DNA of 64,000 bases, from assembly GCA_026122225.1 (NCBI GenBank), contig JANEZZ010001477.1, positions 248,001 to 312,000 of the forward strand. The letters run 5' to 3'. Position 1 is the first letter of the stretch; every line of letters starts with the position of its first letter. Shown one piece after another: positions 1 to 11,123 of the stretch. The position numbers and the translations under genes are program-made. The DNA comes from Heloderma charlesbogerti (lineage: Eukaryota > Chordata > Lepidosauria > Squamata > Helodermatidae). A model generated the notes under the pieces. The model was given only the letters and a program-made list of their open reading frames with translations, did no database searches and was not told the origin of the DNA.

Positions 1-119
1 GAAATCTGCTAGAACTGATTTGCTGATATGGATCAATGCAGCTGCCTGAATATCTGGACTCTCCTTGGGGCCGGCGCTATGGAGACTGTCATGATGAGTG
101 CCTGCACTTCAAAATGGTC

Positions 120-476
120 CACTACACCACTGCATCGGGGGATGTACTCTTCAAGTACTTGAAAGGTTGTCACAGAGAGGAAGGCCAGGATCTCTTCTCC
201 ATCATCCCAGAGTGCAGGACACAGAATCATGGGCTCAAGTTACAGGAAGCCAGATTTTGACTGAACATCAGCAAAAATGTCCTGACTGTTAGAGCAATAC
301 GACAATGGAACCAATTACCTGGGGAGGTGGTGGGCTCTCCCACACTGGAGGCATTCATGATGAGGCTGGACAGCCATCTGTCAGGGATGCTCTGACTTGG
401 ATTCCTGCACTGAGCAGGGGTTGGACTCGACGGTCTTATAGGCCCCTTCCAACCATACTGTTCTATGATTCTATGT
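120..476 (+). mobile_element. CR1-clade LINE, 3' end
   Basis: This is the 3' untranslated end of a CR1 retrotransposon, cut off at its 5' side. The stretch from about 180 (GGAAGGCCAGGATCTCTTCT) through the region around 400-450 (GGGGTTGGACTCGACGG) is typical of CR1 3' ends in reptiles and birds. It finishes in the 8-bp tail repeat ATTCTATG near 465-475, a CR1 hallmark, instead of poly(A). No reverse transcriptase domain is left. Frames through it are short and broken. Confidence 0.8.
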
Positions 477-831
477 ACACACAAACAAAAACATGATTCC
501 CAACTAAGTGTGGAAAATCAGTTGCAATTCTGCATGTGGCTGATAATGGAAAAGCAAGGGCTGGGTGGTGCTAAAAGCCATCAGTCTAGAAGCATTACTG
601 GTGGCTAGGGACAGATTTCAAATTTCTCTTGCTGCAAACAGCTCTCAGCCATACCTAAAAAGGAGCTGGGTCTTCCAGATATTGCATCATAGAAGGTGAT
701 CCGTTAGCACATGGCATGAGTGTGCCCAAGGAAACACTGCCCCCGCCCTCAAAAGGCATGATTCATTTACCTGTGTCAATCCATGACCTCTTGGTTTCAT
801 ATTTGTTAGCTGCCATATGCTGTCACACGTA
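477..831. other. Unassigned sequence
   Basis: I see no gene, recognisable repeat or strong secondary structure in this stretch. Confidence 0.5.
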
Positions 832-904
832 GGCTGCAATCCTATACACACTTACATGGGAGTAAGTCCCAGTGCAATCAAGGGGGCTTACTTCTTGGTA
901 GACA
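832..904. repeat. Fragment of TAA-type palindromic MITE
   Basis: GCAATCCTATACACACTTAC followed by GGAGTAAGTCCC and then GGGGCTTACTTCTTGG matches the arms of the complete MITE at 48715-48874. Only part of the element is left, directly abutting the L2 tail. Confidence 0.6.
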
Positions 905-1625
905 TTTTTATTTTTTATTGATTTCAATATTTATATAGCACTCCATATCAAAGATTTCAGATCAGTGAACAACAAGATAAAAGACTAAAAACCATATTAA
1001 AACAATTAAAATATTTTAAAAGAAACAGATTCTGAACTTAATAAACAGTGGCTGGTCACTCGAGGAAGGCCTCTTGAAACCACAATGTCTTCAGGAGGCC
1101 CCAAAAGCAGCACTACATTGGCGCCTGCCTGACCTCCAAAGGCAGGGAGTTCCACAGGAAGGGGGCCACCACGCTGAAGGCTCTTCTCCTAGTGGACTGC
1201 AATCGGGCCACAGGTCCACGTGGAACCACCAGGAGCAAGCCGTCCGATGACCTCAGGGATCGGGCAGGCTGGTAAGGGAGAAGGAACTTTCTCAGGTATC
1301 CAGGTCCTGATTTGTTTAGGGCTTTGTACACTAGTACTAAAACCTTAAACCTGGCCAGGTAGCGAATAGGCAGCCAGTGCAGTTCCCTCAGCAAAGGAGT
1401 TGCATGCTGGAAAGGGGCAGCTCCCGAAAACAGCCGAGCTGCTGCGTTCTGCACTAGCTCCAGCTTCCGGACCAGCCTCAGGGCAGCCCCACATACAGCG
1501 CATTGCCGTAATCCAGTCTTGAGGTTACCAGGGCCTGTACCACTGTGGCCAAGCTGCCCTTGTTCAGGAGAGGCCGTAGCTGGTGAACCAGCCGAAGCTG
1601 GTAAAAGGCACTCCGAGCCGCAGCG
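905..1625 (-). mobile_element. L2-clade LINE, 3' end with ORF2 C-terminus
   Basis: Minus-strand 3' fragment of an L2-like (CR1/L2 group) retrotransposon. Read on the minus strand it starts in the C-terminal part of ORF2, passes a stop near 1100, and ends in an AT-rich 3' UTR with GGAGTGCTATATAAATATTG and an A-rich tail near 905. The 5' part of the LINE, with endonuclease and most of the RT, is missing. Confidence 0.8.
1113..1610 (-). pseudogene. L2-type ORF2 C-terminal remnant
   Basis: The minus-strand translation contains LVQNAAARLFSG, then LRELHWLPIRYLARFKVLVL and AFSVVAPFLWNSLPLEVR, the usual order of the C-terminal domain of L2-type ORF2 proteins. The preceding piece (RSAFYQLRLVHQLRP, then LVTSRLDYGNALYVGLP) lies in another frame, so a small deletion near 1480-1490 breaks the reading frame. 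It is a dead copy. The other possibility is a different LINE of the same CR1/L2 group. Confidence 0.75.
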
Positions 1626-2830
1626 GCTGCTGGGCCTCCGGTGACAATGATGTAAAGACATGTACAGGATTACATTGTTGTCCACACAAAATCAGTTCAA
1701 AAGCCTGAGTGAAAGGATTGCTAGAACAAGAATTTTATTTTCACACATATGAGAGTCACCGAGGGGCACCCTGAGGAAATGAAGATGGTGGATGGCTAGA
1801 GCTTCACTCAGTGCTTTGCTTCTGAGTGCTGCTAACTCTGCAACCCTAGGTAGGTGTGTGTTTTTAAAGGTTTTAGAAGAAAAAAGAAAAAGGGATGCAG
1901 GGAACTAGTAGATCTTGCCCCAGTGGGTGCTGGTATTTGCCCTACCAAGCTGGGTGTTGATGTCAGACTTGGGATTGCATCCAATGTTCATCTCATGTAG
2001 GTCCCATTAATATCAATGAGTCTACTCTAAGTAGGACTAACATTGGCTACAACCCCTGCTCTTAACCCATTCGAAGTCTAGCCATGCTTTCTTAAGGGAG
2101 AACAACCCCCTACAGTGGTGATAGATAACATGTTATTGCTGGAAGACATATTTATTGGAAGACTCAAGAGCGTTCAAACTTGCAGCTTAATCCTACGCAG
2201 GTTTTCTCCGAAATAAGTTCCCACTGTGTTCAGTGGGTCTTATTTCCAGGTAAGAGGGAATAATTAGAATTAAAGCCTTACTGGAGCAATATTTTTTTTA
2301 AATATCTGTATATGAGCTTTCCTGTATTTTTTAAATATCGGTATATAGGCTTTCATATGACTCTCTCTCTCTTTTTGGTAAGGTAAGATTACTTCCTTGT
2401 TAGAGGGAAAATGTGAGATGGACTCCTGGCACATTGGGTGTTCTATTTCCGGACAACCCATCTGATGTTTCATTCAATGGTATAACCTTATTAATATTTT
2501 CTTTTCAACATTCCAGAGAGTTGCAAGGTAAAATGTACGATTATGTCGTGGAAGCTTACAGCCTGTTGGAACAGCTTGGATGGCATCCTGCAATACTCCA
2601 GTGACATCAGAGTAAAGGTGGGAGGTGGAACCAGTGCCATTAATGTGGCAGGGCTCCTGTGCAGTCCAAACAGGGCATCTCCAGACAGTCAGCACATTCA
2701 TGCTCCAGTTGCATTTTTGGTGTGGATAACAGTCCCTCAGATGTTTCCTTAAACTAGCCCTGGTGGTTTTTGCTGGATATCCATCCCTGCTAGGGTACCA
2801 CCTGAAGAAAACCTAGGCATAGGGATAGAA
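1626..2830. other. Mostly unassigned, two weak MITE remnants
   Basis: Degenerate pieces of the TAA-type MITE are visible near 1975-2045 (TAGGTCCCATTAATATCAAT then GTCTACTCTAAGTAGG) and 2180-2250 (AGTTCCCACTGTGTTCAGTG). The rest shows nothing I can name. A 63-codon plus-strand frame at 2413-2604 has no recognisable motif. Confidence 0.45.
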
Positions 2831-3605
2831 GCATAGGAAGCTGCCTTATACTGAGTCAGACCATTGGTTAGGGATGGCACGGGCGCCCAATTCAGTCCAG
2901 GAATCCGGTGGACCTGCTCCTGTCCACAGCCTTGAGCCCCACTCGCTGAGCCCCTGCCCCTGCTTGCCCCCTGCCCACACTTGGCGAATGGTCCGCACTT
3001 ACCCTGGCAGCCTTGTTGAGCTTCGTGGTCACCATTTTCTGAGAAATAAAATGGTGATAGCAAAAATGTGCAAATTTGCGCACACACAAAAATGCACATT
3101 TTTGTGAATGTGCATATTTGAGTATGCACGAAAATGCATATTTTACTAAAAATTCACTTAATCGTACACACACTAATGTGTGCCTTTGCAAAAATGCACA
3201 TTTCACACATGAGAATATGTGCATTCACAAAAATGTGCATTTCCGCACATGCAAAAACGTGCATTTTTGCGATCGCTTTTTTTTTAGAAATGGTGACTGC
3301 AGAGCTTGATGAGGCCACTGGGGTGAATGCAGGCTGCTCGACGAGAGTGGGAGGAGCTCGAGCACAGTCTGGGGAATGGTGAGTGGGGCTGGGGGCTGGG
3401 CAGGAGTCCAGAGAACCCGGATGGGGGTGAGTTTGCGCATCCCTACCATTGGTCCATCGAGCCCAGTATTGTTGACATGGTCTGGCAGCAGCTGCTCTCC
3501 AGAGTTTCAGGCAGGAGTTTTTCCAGCCCTACCTGGAGATGCCTGGGATTGACTTGGGATCTTCTGCATGCAAAGCAGCTGCTCTACCACTGAGCTACGG
3601 TCCCT
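2831..3605 (-). mobile_element. tRNA-Ala-derived SINE, split by a hAT-like insert
   Basis: A minus-strand SINE in two pieces, 2831-2868 and 3446-3605. The right end, read on the minus strand, is tRNA-like (GTAGCTCAGTGGTAGAGCAG with an anticodon region TTTGCATGCAG, then the body CCAGGTAGGGCTGG). The left end is the SINE tail (GCATAGGAAGCTGCCTTATA). The break is exactly an element with an 8-bp target duplication, CCATTGGT. It is not a functional tRNA gene. Confidence 0.85.
2869..3445. mobile_element. hAT-like non-autonomous element (AT-rich core)
   Basis: It starts TAGGGATGG, ends GCGCATCCCTA, and is bounded by perfect 8-bp duplications CCATTGGT (2861-2868 and 3446-3453), which supports the hAT superfamily. 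The core (about 3050-3270) is a chain of AT-rich inverted repeats built on AAAATGCACATTT. A splice-donor motif (ACTTAC on this strand at 2997-3002, so GTAAGT on the minus strand) faces the left end, and GGTGAGT near 3378 faces the right end. There is no transposase. Confidence 0.85.
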
Positions 3606-3984
3606 CCCCCTGCATATAATGGTTGTGGGTGGGGAGGAGCCTTGATGCAGAGTCATGGCTAGTGAGGCCAAATACCAAGGTGGACAGGCCTGCGGTACTT
3701 TTAGCAGCTGCACAGGAGAGGCCATGTCCACAGGCTTTCTCAGCTGTGCCTGGCAGGCTGCACAAAGCCCGTTGTTCTTCACGATCATTAGAGAACCAAG
3801 GAGGCCAGCACCAAGACAGATAGCTCAGCTCCCCGCCCCCACACTGCTTTAAAAGCAATGTCAGTTCCCCACAAAGGAAGAAAGCACATGCTCTTAGAAG
3901 AACCCCAACCCGGGGCTGCTTCTCGCTAGCCTGCTGGCTGCAAACTGCCAAATGGTTTCTCTCCACATGCCACTCCAGCAGGGC
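3606..3984. other. Unassigned sequence
   Basis: Nothing recognisable. Frames on both strands lack motifs. Confidence 0.45.
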
Positions 3985-3986
3985 TA

Positions 3987-4363
3987 GGGTGGCCAGGTGT
4001 CCTACTTGACAGTCTTCTATCTGACAAGCTGTGAGCGGGCAGTCCTCTATTTGAAGATGCCTCCTTTTTGAAGGGTTATCCAGTCCAAAGGCGGTTTAAA
4101 GATAAAGAACCATAAGGGAGGGAAAGCAGGGGCCTTGAAGTTGCCCACCCACAGTTGCGCCTGGGCAACAGCTGAATGAGCAGCCACACAGGTCACCTGG
4201 TCACAGTCTTCCCCGCTATGGCCAGATGTATTGTATTTCTATTTAAAATATAGCAATTATTCCTACACTTGCATCTATAGATATAAATTAGCGTGTGAAA
4301 TGTCATGCCAATCTCTCTCTCCTCTTTTTTCCTCTTTTTTGGGTGAGGCCTACCGGGCCACCA
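3987..4363. mobile_element. TA-flanked MITE (mariner-like)
   Basis: Terminal inverted repeats GGGTGGCCA at the left and TGGGCCACC(A) at the right are each flanked by TA, the target of Tc1/mariner transposases. The internal order is shared with copies at 7753-8110, 29805-30141 and 54179-54536: a GTGTCCTACTT segment, a GGCCTTGAAGTTGCCCA segment, and TATTGTATTTCTATTTAAA. It has no coding capacity. The superfamily call rests only on the TA target and the TIR. Confidence 0.7.
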
Positions 4364-4914
4364 TAAGGTGTAGGGGGTTCAGTATTAGGAGCTACTGTCC
4401 AGCAAGCGCCCCCTTGCCGATTGAAGTCACATCTTTTGCTGTCAAGCTGAACTGAAGCCTAGAGAATAAAGTATCCTCTCCTGTCCACCGAGGATGCCCG
4501 CAACAGTATTTCATATCCATATTTTCCTATGATAGTGACAGAAGCTGCACTGTAGAATTACATCTACGTTAGCAATATGCCTTAATGTGTGCTAACATTT
4601 TCTTCCAGCTTAGGCTGCTGCTTCTGCTGAGGATGAAGAACAAGATGAAGATGATGATGATGAAGAAGAAGATGATGATGATAATGACTTTAAGAGTGTT
4701 ACCTCTCCTTCCCCTTTGTTAAGGCTCAAGTGGGCATTTCCACATTAGAATGTTATACCAAGGAGGAGCAGTCTGATTGGTCCTTGTCTACCTTGGAAGC
4801 CTGAGAGTCACGGAGGCCTGTGTCCTGACGTTGGTGTGGCTGCCTGCATCAGAGTTAGGGGCAGGGTGAGGGTGGGAGTGTTGCTCCAACGCTGATTTCC
4901 ATGACTCTGTGCTC
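4364..4914. repeat. Unassigned sequence with (GAT/GAA)n tract
   Basis: A purine-rich GAT/GAA tract runs from about 4628 to 4695. It could be a simple repeat. In one plus-strand frame it reads as a run of Asp and Glu, preceded by TTTTCTTCCAGCTTAG, which resembles a splice acceptor. I do not recognise a protein. The rest is unassigned. Confidence 0.4.
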
Positions 4915-5312
4915 TAGTTCAGCCGTGCTCAACCGGGTGCCTTCCAGATGTGTTGTATTGCCACTTCTGTCTTCCCCAGCCAGCAAGGCCATGGGAATGA
5001 TGGGAGCTGCAGCCGAATGCATCTCGGACGCACCAGGTTTGTACATTGTGTTTATGGTTACATTTATATCCCACTTTTTTTCCTCTTGGAAGGAACCGAA
5101 GAAACCCAACCCATGCTGCTGCTCCTCCTCCTCTTCCTCCTCCTCTCCATTTTGTCCTCACAACAACCCTGTGAGGTAGTTAGACTGAGAGCGACTGGGC
5201 CAAAGTCACCCAGTGAGCTCCATGGCTGAGTGCAGACTAGAACTCAGATCTCCCGAGTCCCAGTCCAACACGCTAACCACTACACCACGCTGGCACGCTG
5301 GTTGGGAAAGGC
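4915..5312. mobile_element. Palindromic MITE carrying a nested SINE
   Basis: The left piece (4915-5038; CTCAACCGGGTGCCTTCCAG and GGGAATGATGGGAGCTGCAG) and right piece (5297-5312; GGTTGGGAAAGGCTGC) match the palindromic repeat at 32767-32897 and 37597-37728. They are separated by a SINE at about 5040-5296. The words beside the SINE, GCACCAGGTT and GCACGCTGGTT, look like a decayed target duplication. Confidence 0.6.
5040..5296 (-). mobile_element. tRNA-derived SINE with L2-like tail
   Basis: On the minus strand: GTGTAGTGGTTAGCGTGTTG (A-box region), a B-box-like GAGTTCTAGTC, the body GTCACTTTGGCC, CTCACAGGGTTGTTGTGAGG, and an end in GTGGGATATAAATGT, the same tail as L2 LINEs. Copies at about 52920-53172 and 56020-56250 share the layout. 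The shared tail suggests it is mobilised by L2 machinery. Confidence 0.8.
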
Positions 5313-6342
5313 TGCTCTAGTTGTTGCAATACGTCTCATTGGCAAACGTCCACCTTGGACCAGCAAAGTGGAAGCAGAACAGGGCCAAGAAAAGGACCCA
5401 TAGAATGTATGCAGGGAAAAAGGAATGTGTGGCATGGGCTTGGCAGTTGCCACTTGTACCTAGAAGTCAGTCTCTGCTCCTTACAAGAGGAGTTGGTACT
5501 CAGATATGGCTCGGAGCAGCTCGTTCCTTTGGGAACAGGGCCAAGGTCTGGAATGTACCATGGTCTGCAGCAGTTCTTGGCATTCTAGCCTATCATCGAC
5601 TGTGTTTGCCCAGGGAAGATATCAACATTCCACAGGAAGCGCATCAACACTCTTACTCGTGCTGGATAAGGGCGTCTGACATTTTCTGCCTGACGTAGGC
5701 ACTGCTTCTATGCCTGCACAGCTCCAAAGGTGTGCTCAAAATGCAGGCACTTGGTATCATCATGACTGAGAAAATGCAGTCCAGCATGTATTCTGCGCCC
5801 TTGGTTGAAGGGCTCAGCAGTGCCCTGTGGGGTAGATTGCCAGTTCCCTAGTAAATCTCAGACTTCATATTGTGTGAACCTTTGGTGTCACTAGTGCTTC
5901 TTCTGTTCTTTCAAAGCCCCAACTTGCTTTATTTCTTTTCTTGTACAGTTCTGATTGCCTTGTCCCCAAGGGATACTGTTGCACATGTAAAAGCAAAAAA
6001 AGAGAAGCCAAAATGATCAAAGGCTTGGAGTGTCCTCTCTATGAGGAAAACCTAGAGCATGTGGGGATTGTTAGCTTAGGAAAATGTCACGTGAAACATT
6101 TATTTTTCTTTAAATTTAGGAACGTATGTAATTCTGCATACCCCTGAGTATGTAGAAACTGCTGCCTTATGTCCCATTTTGCTGCCAAATTCATAGGCAC
6201 TCAACCACCTGAGTTCTCTATTAGGCGGAACAAGTGGGTCCTGCAACACAATGTTGCAATGCGGAGTGCTCCTGTTCTGTGTTCCAGCCAGTCAGGCATT
6301 TCCTCTTCCAGGCAACTCCATCCTATTCCCTTCGTCCTTGTT
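5313..6342. other. Unassigned sequence
   Basis: No gene or repeat recognised. Plus-strand frames at 5321-5698 and 5941-6147 have no motif I can name. Confidence 0.4.
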
Positions 6343-6768
6343 TAGGGATGTTGGAGAAATCTGCAATGGAACCACGTGAGTACAGATTTTCATGAATCTG
6401 ACCGATGGATTCCATAGTGGACCAGCTTTTCCCTTGTTGGGTGGATTCTATGGACTTATGGACCGGCCTTTCTAACTTTCCCAAATTTTGCACAAATTTT
6501 GTTGGTGAAAAATATGCAAAATAATTTAAAACGGCCACAAATGTGCATTTCCCCCATAGGCTAAAGCATGAAAATGTGCATTTCAGGAAATTTGCACATT
6601 TCTGCACATGTGAATTTGCACAAATATGCACTTGTGCAGTTGTGAATTCACACAAATTCGGAAACCAGAAAAATCTGATTCCATCGATGGGCGGATGACA
6701 GAACGAAAGGCACCTGACAATCCATGAAACAGAGATGGAACAGACTTTACACAATCTGTGCATCCCTA
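6343..6768. mobile_element. hAT-like non-autonomous element (GTTGGAGAAATC type)
   Basis: It begins TAGGGATGTTGGAGAAATC and ends GTGCATCCCTA. The interior is AT-rich with short inverted words such as AAATGTGCATTT and TTTGCACA. The flanks do not form a convincing target duplication. It is the same subfamily as 10472-10867, 21903-22343 and 59152-59505. Confidence 0.7.
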
Positions 6769-7750
6769 TCCCCCCCCACACACACACTTAGCAGTCTGTG
6801 GTAATAGAGCATGTGCAATGCTCATTGGCCTGTTTTTATTTTGTAAAATAGAAGGGCTTGCCGGCCATTTTTGGAAACAGGAATGGACTAGATGGATCTT
6901 GGTCTGATCTAACAGAGCAGTTCTAATAATTTTAATTTCATGATCACTTTCCTATAAAATACATCATACTGATGCTTTGGATGATGATGAAGACAACATC
7001 TGAAGCTATTAACAAACCTGAAGTTCTTCAACTGCACACAGCCCCAACAATCACTGGATAACATGTCCAAGTCCGATTGGAATGCTTCGGAACCTTGCAA
7101 AAGCAATGCTTGGTAGATTCTGCTCATGTACCATATTATTCCAAGCAACCACATCTCTTGAGTGATGAAGTACTCTGGAACAGCATTCTTAGCAACACTG
7201 GGGTGGTGATGGTGGTGGTGTGTGTGTGTGGGGGGGCATGTTGATAAAATTAATTCATTTCACTCAAACTTCATTCACAAACCTAGTAACAGATGCAAAA
7301 TGAGATTCCAAACTGACAGACGGGACAAGCGAGTGTTTTTAGGATGGGGGCCACAGGCACAACGGGATATGACTCATGTTGAATAAGGCACAGAAACATA
7401 ACAAAGCACAGATGATTAATAGTGCAAAGAGCCATGTGGGATATTATTGGTAAGAAGAAGAAAGCAAATGGTTACTGGAAGAGCTGAGAACAATCATGCC
7501 CTGTTTGAGGTTCAGCAGCAGAAGCCCATGGGTGTTGGTTTTTTTACCCTGTTTCACAAGGCAGAGGTAGACATGTGAGAGGATAAAGCTGACTCAGAGT
7601 GGCAGTTGCTTGGGGCTCCTGGAGCACAAGATCCAGGAAGCAAAGCAGGGTGGCAGGAAGTGGCCCAGGCCTGGCAAGTGGGAGTAGATAGTGATGCATA
7701 GGCCTCATCCAAAGGGCTGACCTTACGGCTTAATTCCCATGTAGTAGGAG
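6769..7750. other. Unassigned, with LINE/SINE tail and TG-rich tract
   Basis: GGACTAGATGGATCTTGG near 6885 and CTGATCTAACAGAGCAGTTC near 6905 match the tail of reptile CR1/SINE repeats. A GGTGGT/TGTG-rich tract lies at about 7204-7238. The rest shows nothing I can name. Confidence 0.4.
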
Positions 7751-7752
7751 TA

Positions 7753-8110
7753 GGGTGGCCAAGTGTCCTACTTTACAGAGGCCAGTCCTCTATTTTGGAG
7801 AGCTGGCATAGGACTGTTCTCTACTTGATGGCTGCCCAGTTCAAGTCTCGTTTCAAGTCAAAGAACCATCAGGAAGAAGAGCAGACAGGGGCCTTGAAGC
7901 TGCCCATCCACAGTTAGCACCAGGCCAGTAGGCTGGCTGAACAAGGCACACAGGTCACCTAGTCAGTTTCTCCACTATGGTGAGATGTCTTGTATTTCTA
8001 TTCAAATAGTTATTTTTTTTCTAAACTAACATCTATACATACAAATTCCCATATACAAATGCTATGCACATGGGTGCCCTCTTTTTTTGGTGATGCGTAA
8101 GTGACCACTC
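7753..8110. mobile_element. TA-flanked MITE (mariner-like)
   Basis: Terminal GGGTGGCCAAGTGTCCTACT at the left and GTGACCACTC at the right, each flanked by TA. The middle (GGGGCCTTGAAGCTGCCCA) and the AT-rich right third match the copy at 3987-4363. Length 358 bp, the same as the copy at 54179-54536. Confidence 0.7.
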
Positions 8111-8540
8111 TAACCAGGAGTGGCATGGGAGAGCTGCTTCCCCATGGCTTCTTCTCAAGCCATTCCAGGAACATAAGAATGATGGAGCCATATGGGAGGT
8201 CTGGAATCAAACTGGAAGAATCGTGCATCCATGTGAGCATCAGGGGCCTGTTCAGGCAGTGCGGTAGTGGATCTCGCATGGCTCTTCCTATAGGGCTCCA
8301 ATCCTCCTGCATGATTCACCCATTCCTATGTTGACAGAGTAGTGTGGGAAGAAACTCCATCTAAGCAACACCCACACTGCTTCTTGGAAGGCTGAATCAG
8401 GCCTTAGCCAGATCTCAACTCGTTGAACTGTTGTATTGATGCTGTACTCCTTAAGGGGGAAGGTGTGTCAGGACGTTCTTAACTTATAAATGTCCTGGAG
8501 CTCAAGTCTGCCCAGAAGCCATGCCCTTTGTGGTGGCACC
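8111..8540. other. Unassigned sequence
   Basis: No recognised feature. Confidence 0.4.
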
Positions 8541-9060
8541 AAGGGAAGGCGCAGGTGACTGATGGGGTCCGGGACGCTGGCGGACTCCCCCCTGCCCACA
8601 CTCTCGAGCTGTGCCCGCTGAGCGCCTGCCCCTGCTTGCCCCCTCTGCATTTGCCAAGCCACTCACACTCAGGGACCCGTCTGTGAGCGCATGTGCACCA
8701 TTTTGAGGGGGGAAATGGCAATCGCGAAAACTGTGCACATCTAGAGTTCCACAAAATGCCGCTGTGAATGGCCCACATAGACAAGATTACAGGTGCAAGT
8801 GGGCCATTTATGCCTGCAATCTTGCGAATATGGGCCATTCCCAGCACCATTTTGAGGAAGTCTAGATGTGCACAGGTTTCGCGATTGCCATTTCCCCCCT
8901 CAACATGGCAATTGCAGTGCTTGCAGACGGATCCTTGGTGAGTGTGGGCGGCTTGGCGAGTGTGGTGTGTGTGTGTGACACGGGTCCAGGGGTGCGTGAG
9001 CAGGGGCAGGGGCTTGTCAGTGCCCAGAGAACTGGGGGGGGGGGCTCCCATCCATCCCTA
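8541..9060. mobile_element. hAT-like foldback element
   Basis: A right end CATCCATCCCTA and a decayed left end AAGGGAAGGCGC lie between GTGGCACC (8533-8540) and GTGGCAGC (9061-9068), 7 of 8 matching. A long inverted repeat forms the middle: GCGAAAACTGTGCACATCTAG (within 8711-8742) pairs with 8861-8893. GGTGAGTGTGG at about 8938 is an outward donor-like site. It belongs to the same broad group as the element in the SINE at 2869-3445. Confidence 0.7.
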
Positions 9061-9074
9061 GTGGCAGCCCTGTA

Positions 9075-9077
<3 letters not shown>

Positions 9078-9112
<35 letters not shown>

Positions 9113-9187
9113 ATAAAATTGAAATGTCTTTGGATCGGTGGCAGGGTAGAGGGGGCATTTAGCCACACACTGTTTTCCCAGTCAAAA

Positions 9188-9231
<44 letters not shown>

Positions 9232-9232
9232 G
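9078..9232. repeat. (TG)n, (CT)n and (CA)n microsatellites
   Basis: A TG run at about 9079-9112, a CT run at about 9189-9207 and a CA run at about 9208-9230. Frames through them are artefacts. Confidence 0.95.
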
Positions 9233-10471
9233 TGTTTGCACCATGGTTCTGTGAAGAGTCATCACCTGTTTTTGGATCCAGATTTTTAAGCTGGGTCAAC
9301 TGCACTGGTGGATATGTAGCTCTCCACCCTCTCTTTCCTACAGCAACCCCTGCAGCCCCCTGCAAATGCTACACAGAGGGTGAAAAGACCCTGCTGAAAG
9401 GGGTGAACTGTAGGGGGGCATTTCAGTATCCCCCCAAATCAGACAGAAGGACCTCCCATGAGTGGAGCCCTTCCTCTTCTGGATCCTGGTTCTACGCCAG
9501 TACATTTAATCCCTGAGCAATTATGACTCACTATGGCCCTTGTGGACATTTTTGGGTGGATGGGGAGCAAATAAATATCTGGGACTTTGTTTTCTGTCCT
9601 CATCCCAATATTACTTCTTCTAGAAAAGCTAAGGCCTTTCTTGTAATTCACACTTTCACCTTCATCTTTTGGGGTGGGGTGGGGTGGGGGCTTGTTGCTA
9701 TTGGCGTATTCTTCCCCAAATGGAAATTCCCTGGCAGACACATGATTACAATTTGTCACATCAGGGCTTTTGAAGGTTAGATTCACTTTCAGTATAACCA
9801 CACAAGCCCAGGAAATCCTAGCTGCCAAATACCTATCAATGATCTACCAGAGGATATTGTAGCTCCTCTGGGCAAAACACACTGGAGAGCTAACGTGCTG
9901 TGAATCATAGATAACTCTCACAGCACATCCTCTATAAATCTGTCCCAACTGTTTCCACACAGAATTTATGGCGGCACAATGCAATCAAGCTGTTTTCAAG
10001 ATGATGGTTATGACAGTCTGCAAAATCAAAAGATGTAGGTCTAAGGTAGGCAAGCTACAGAACGGCCCAGAACAGCCTTCCCCAGCTAGGAGCTCTCCAG
10101 ATATCTTGGGACTACAACTCCCATCATTCCCAGCAACATGGCTGGTGTGTCATCCAGATGGGTTGATCAGCATGGAGGTCATCAGTTTGGAGAAGACTTC
10201 TATAGAAAGAGGTGGAATGGAATCACTGGGTAGCCCATCTTTTAGGTGCCAAAGCAATCTCTCTCTCTCTCTCTCTCTCGCTCTTTTCTTAGTTAGACCG
10301 CCTGGCACGATGACCAGGAAATGAAAGCAAACCCATCACAGCAGAAGACATCACATTGCAGTGCTACTGGCACGCACTCACAATCCTCAGGCAATGGTAA
10401 AGCTTCTTGCCCTAGGGAATAGCTGCTCTGCCCCTGAAACCAGAGAGCTTCCAGTTCAGATTGGAAACAGC
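9233..10471. other. Unassigned, with (CT)n tract
   Basis: A CT run lies at about 10257-10279. A fragment near 10080-10150 (GGACTACAACTCCCATCATT) matches the arms of the palindromic MITE at 37597-37728. The rest is unassigned. Confidence 0.45.
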
Positions 10472-10867
10472 TAGGAATGTTGGAGAAATCCACAAGAGAT
10501 CCAAATGAGTTCAGACTTCTATGAATCCAGCCTGTACATTCCACAGCAGACTGGCTTTTTCAAAGTCGTACAGATTCCACAGACTTCCGGACTGTTTTTT
10601 TTAACTTGGGTTGGTAGTGGTGGATTTGGATTAATTCACATTAGCACTAATGTGCATTAGTGCAAGTGTGCATTAGTGCTGATGCGCCCTTGTGCAAATG
10701 CACTAATACATATCAGTTAATGCAGATTAGTGCAAGCGCACATTAGTGTTAATGTGAATTAGCCCATGTAAAATGAAATTCTGGTTAAAGAAATCCAATT
10801 CCATCCAGGAGTGGATGATGTAACAAAACGCAGACAGAATGGATTTAACAAAATCCGCAAATCCCTA
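10472..10867. mobile_element. hAT-like element, GTTGGAGAAATC type
   Basis: It runs from TAGGAATGTTGGAGAAATCC to CGCAAATCCCTA, flanked by GAAACAGC (10464-10471) and GTAACAGC (10868-10875), 7 of 8 matching. The core (10625-10765) repeats CATTAGTG-type words in alternating orientation, a local variant of the AT-rich cores at 3050-3270 and 6480-6660. Confidence 0.8.
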
Positions 10868-11123
10868 GTAACAGCAGGACTTACAAACGCAAGCCTTTCT
10901 CTGGAGCAGTGGAGACTGATTATTGAGCAACAGTCAAGGGATGGGGATGGGGGCAAATCAGTACTGTAAAAACAACAAATAATTCACTAACACCTTAAAG
11001 GCGAAGACTTCCCTTGTGGTATACGGGTGCATGAAGCAGACAACACTTCAACAGATGTATGACGTGGGATCCTCCATTGGCAGATATGCACACATTGGTA
11101 AGGAGAGAAAACTGTGTAAAAAG

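Noticed and set aside
1113..1685. A host gene on the minus strand.
   Set aside because: The translated motifs are those of L2 LINE ORF2, the frame is broken, and a LINE tail follows.
2413..2604. A 63-codon plus-strand frame after TTTCAACATTCCAG.
   Set aside because: The splice-acceptor-like text is weak, the frame is short, and no motif is recognised.
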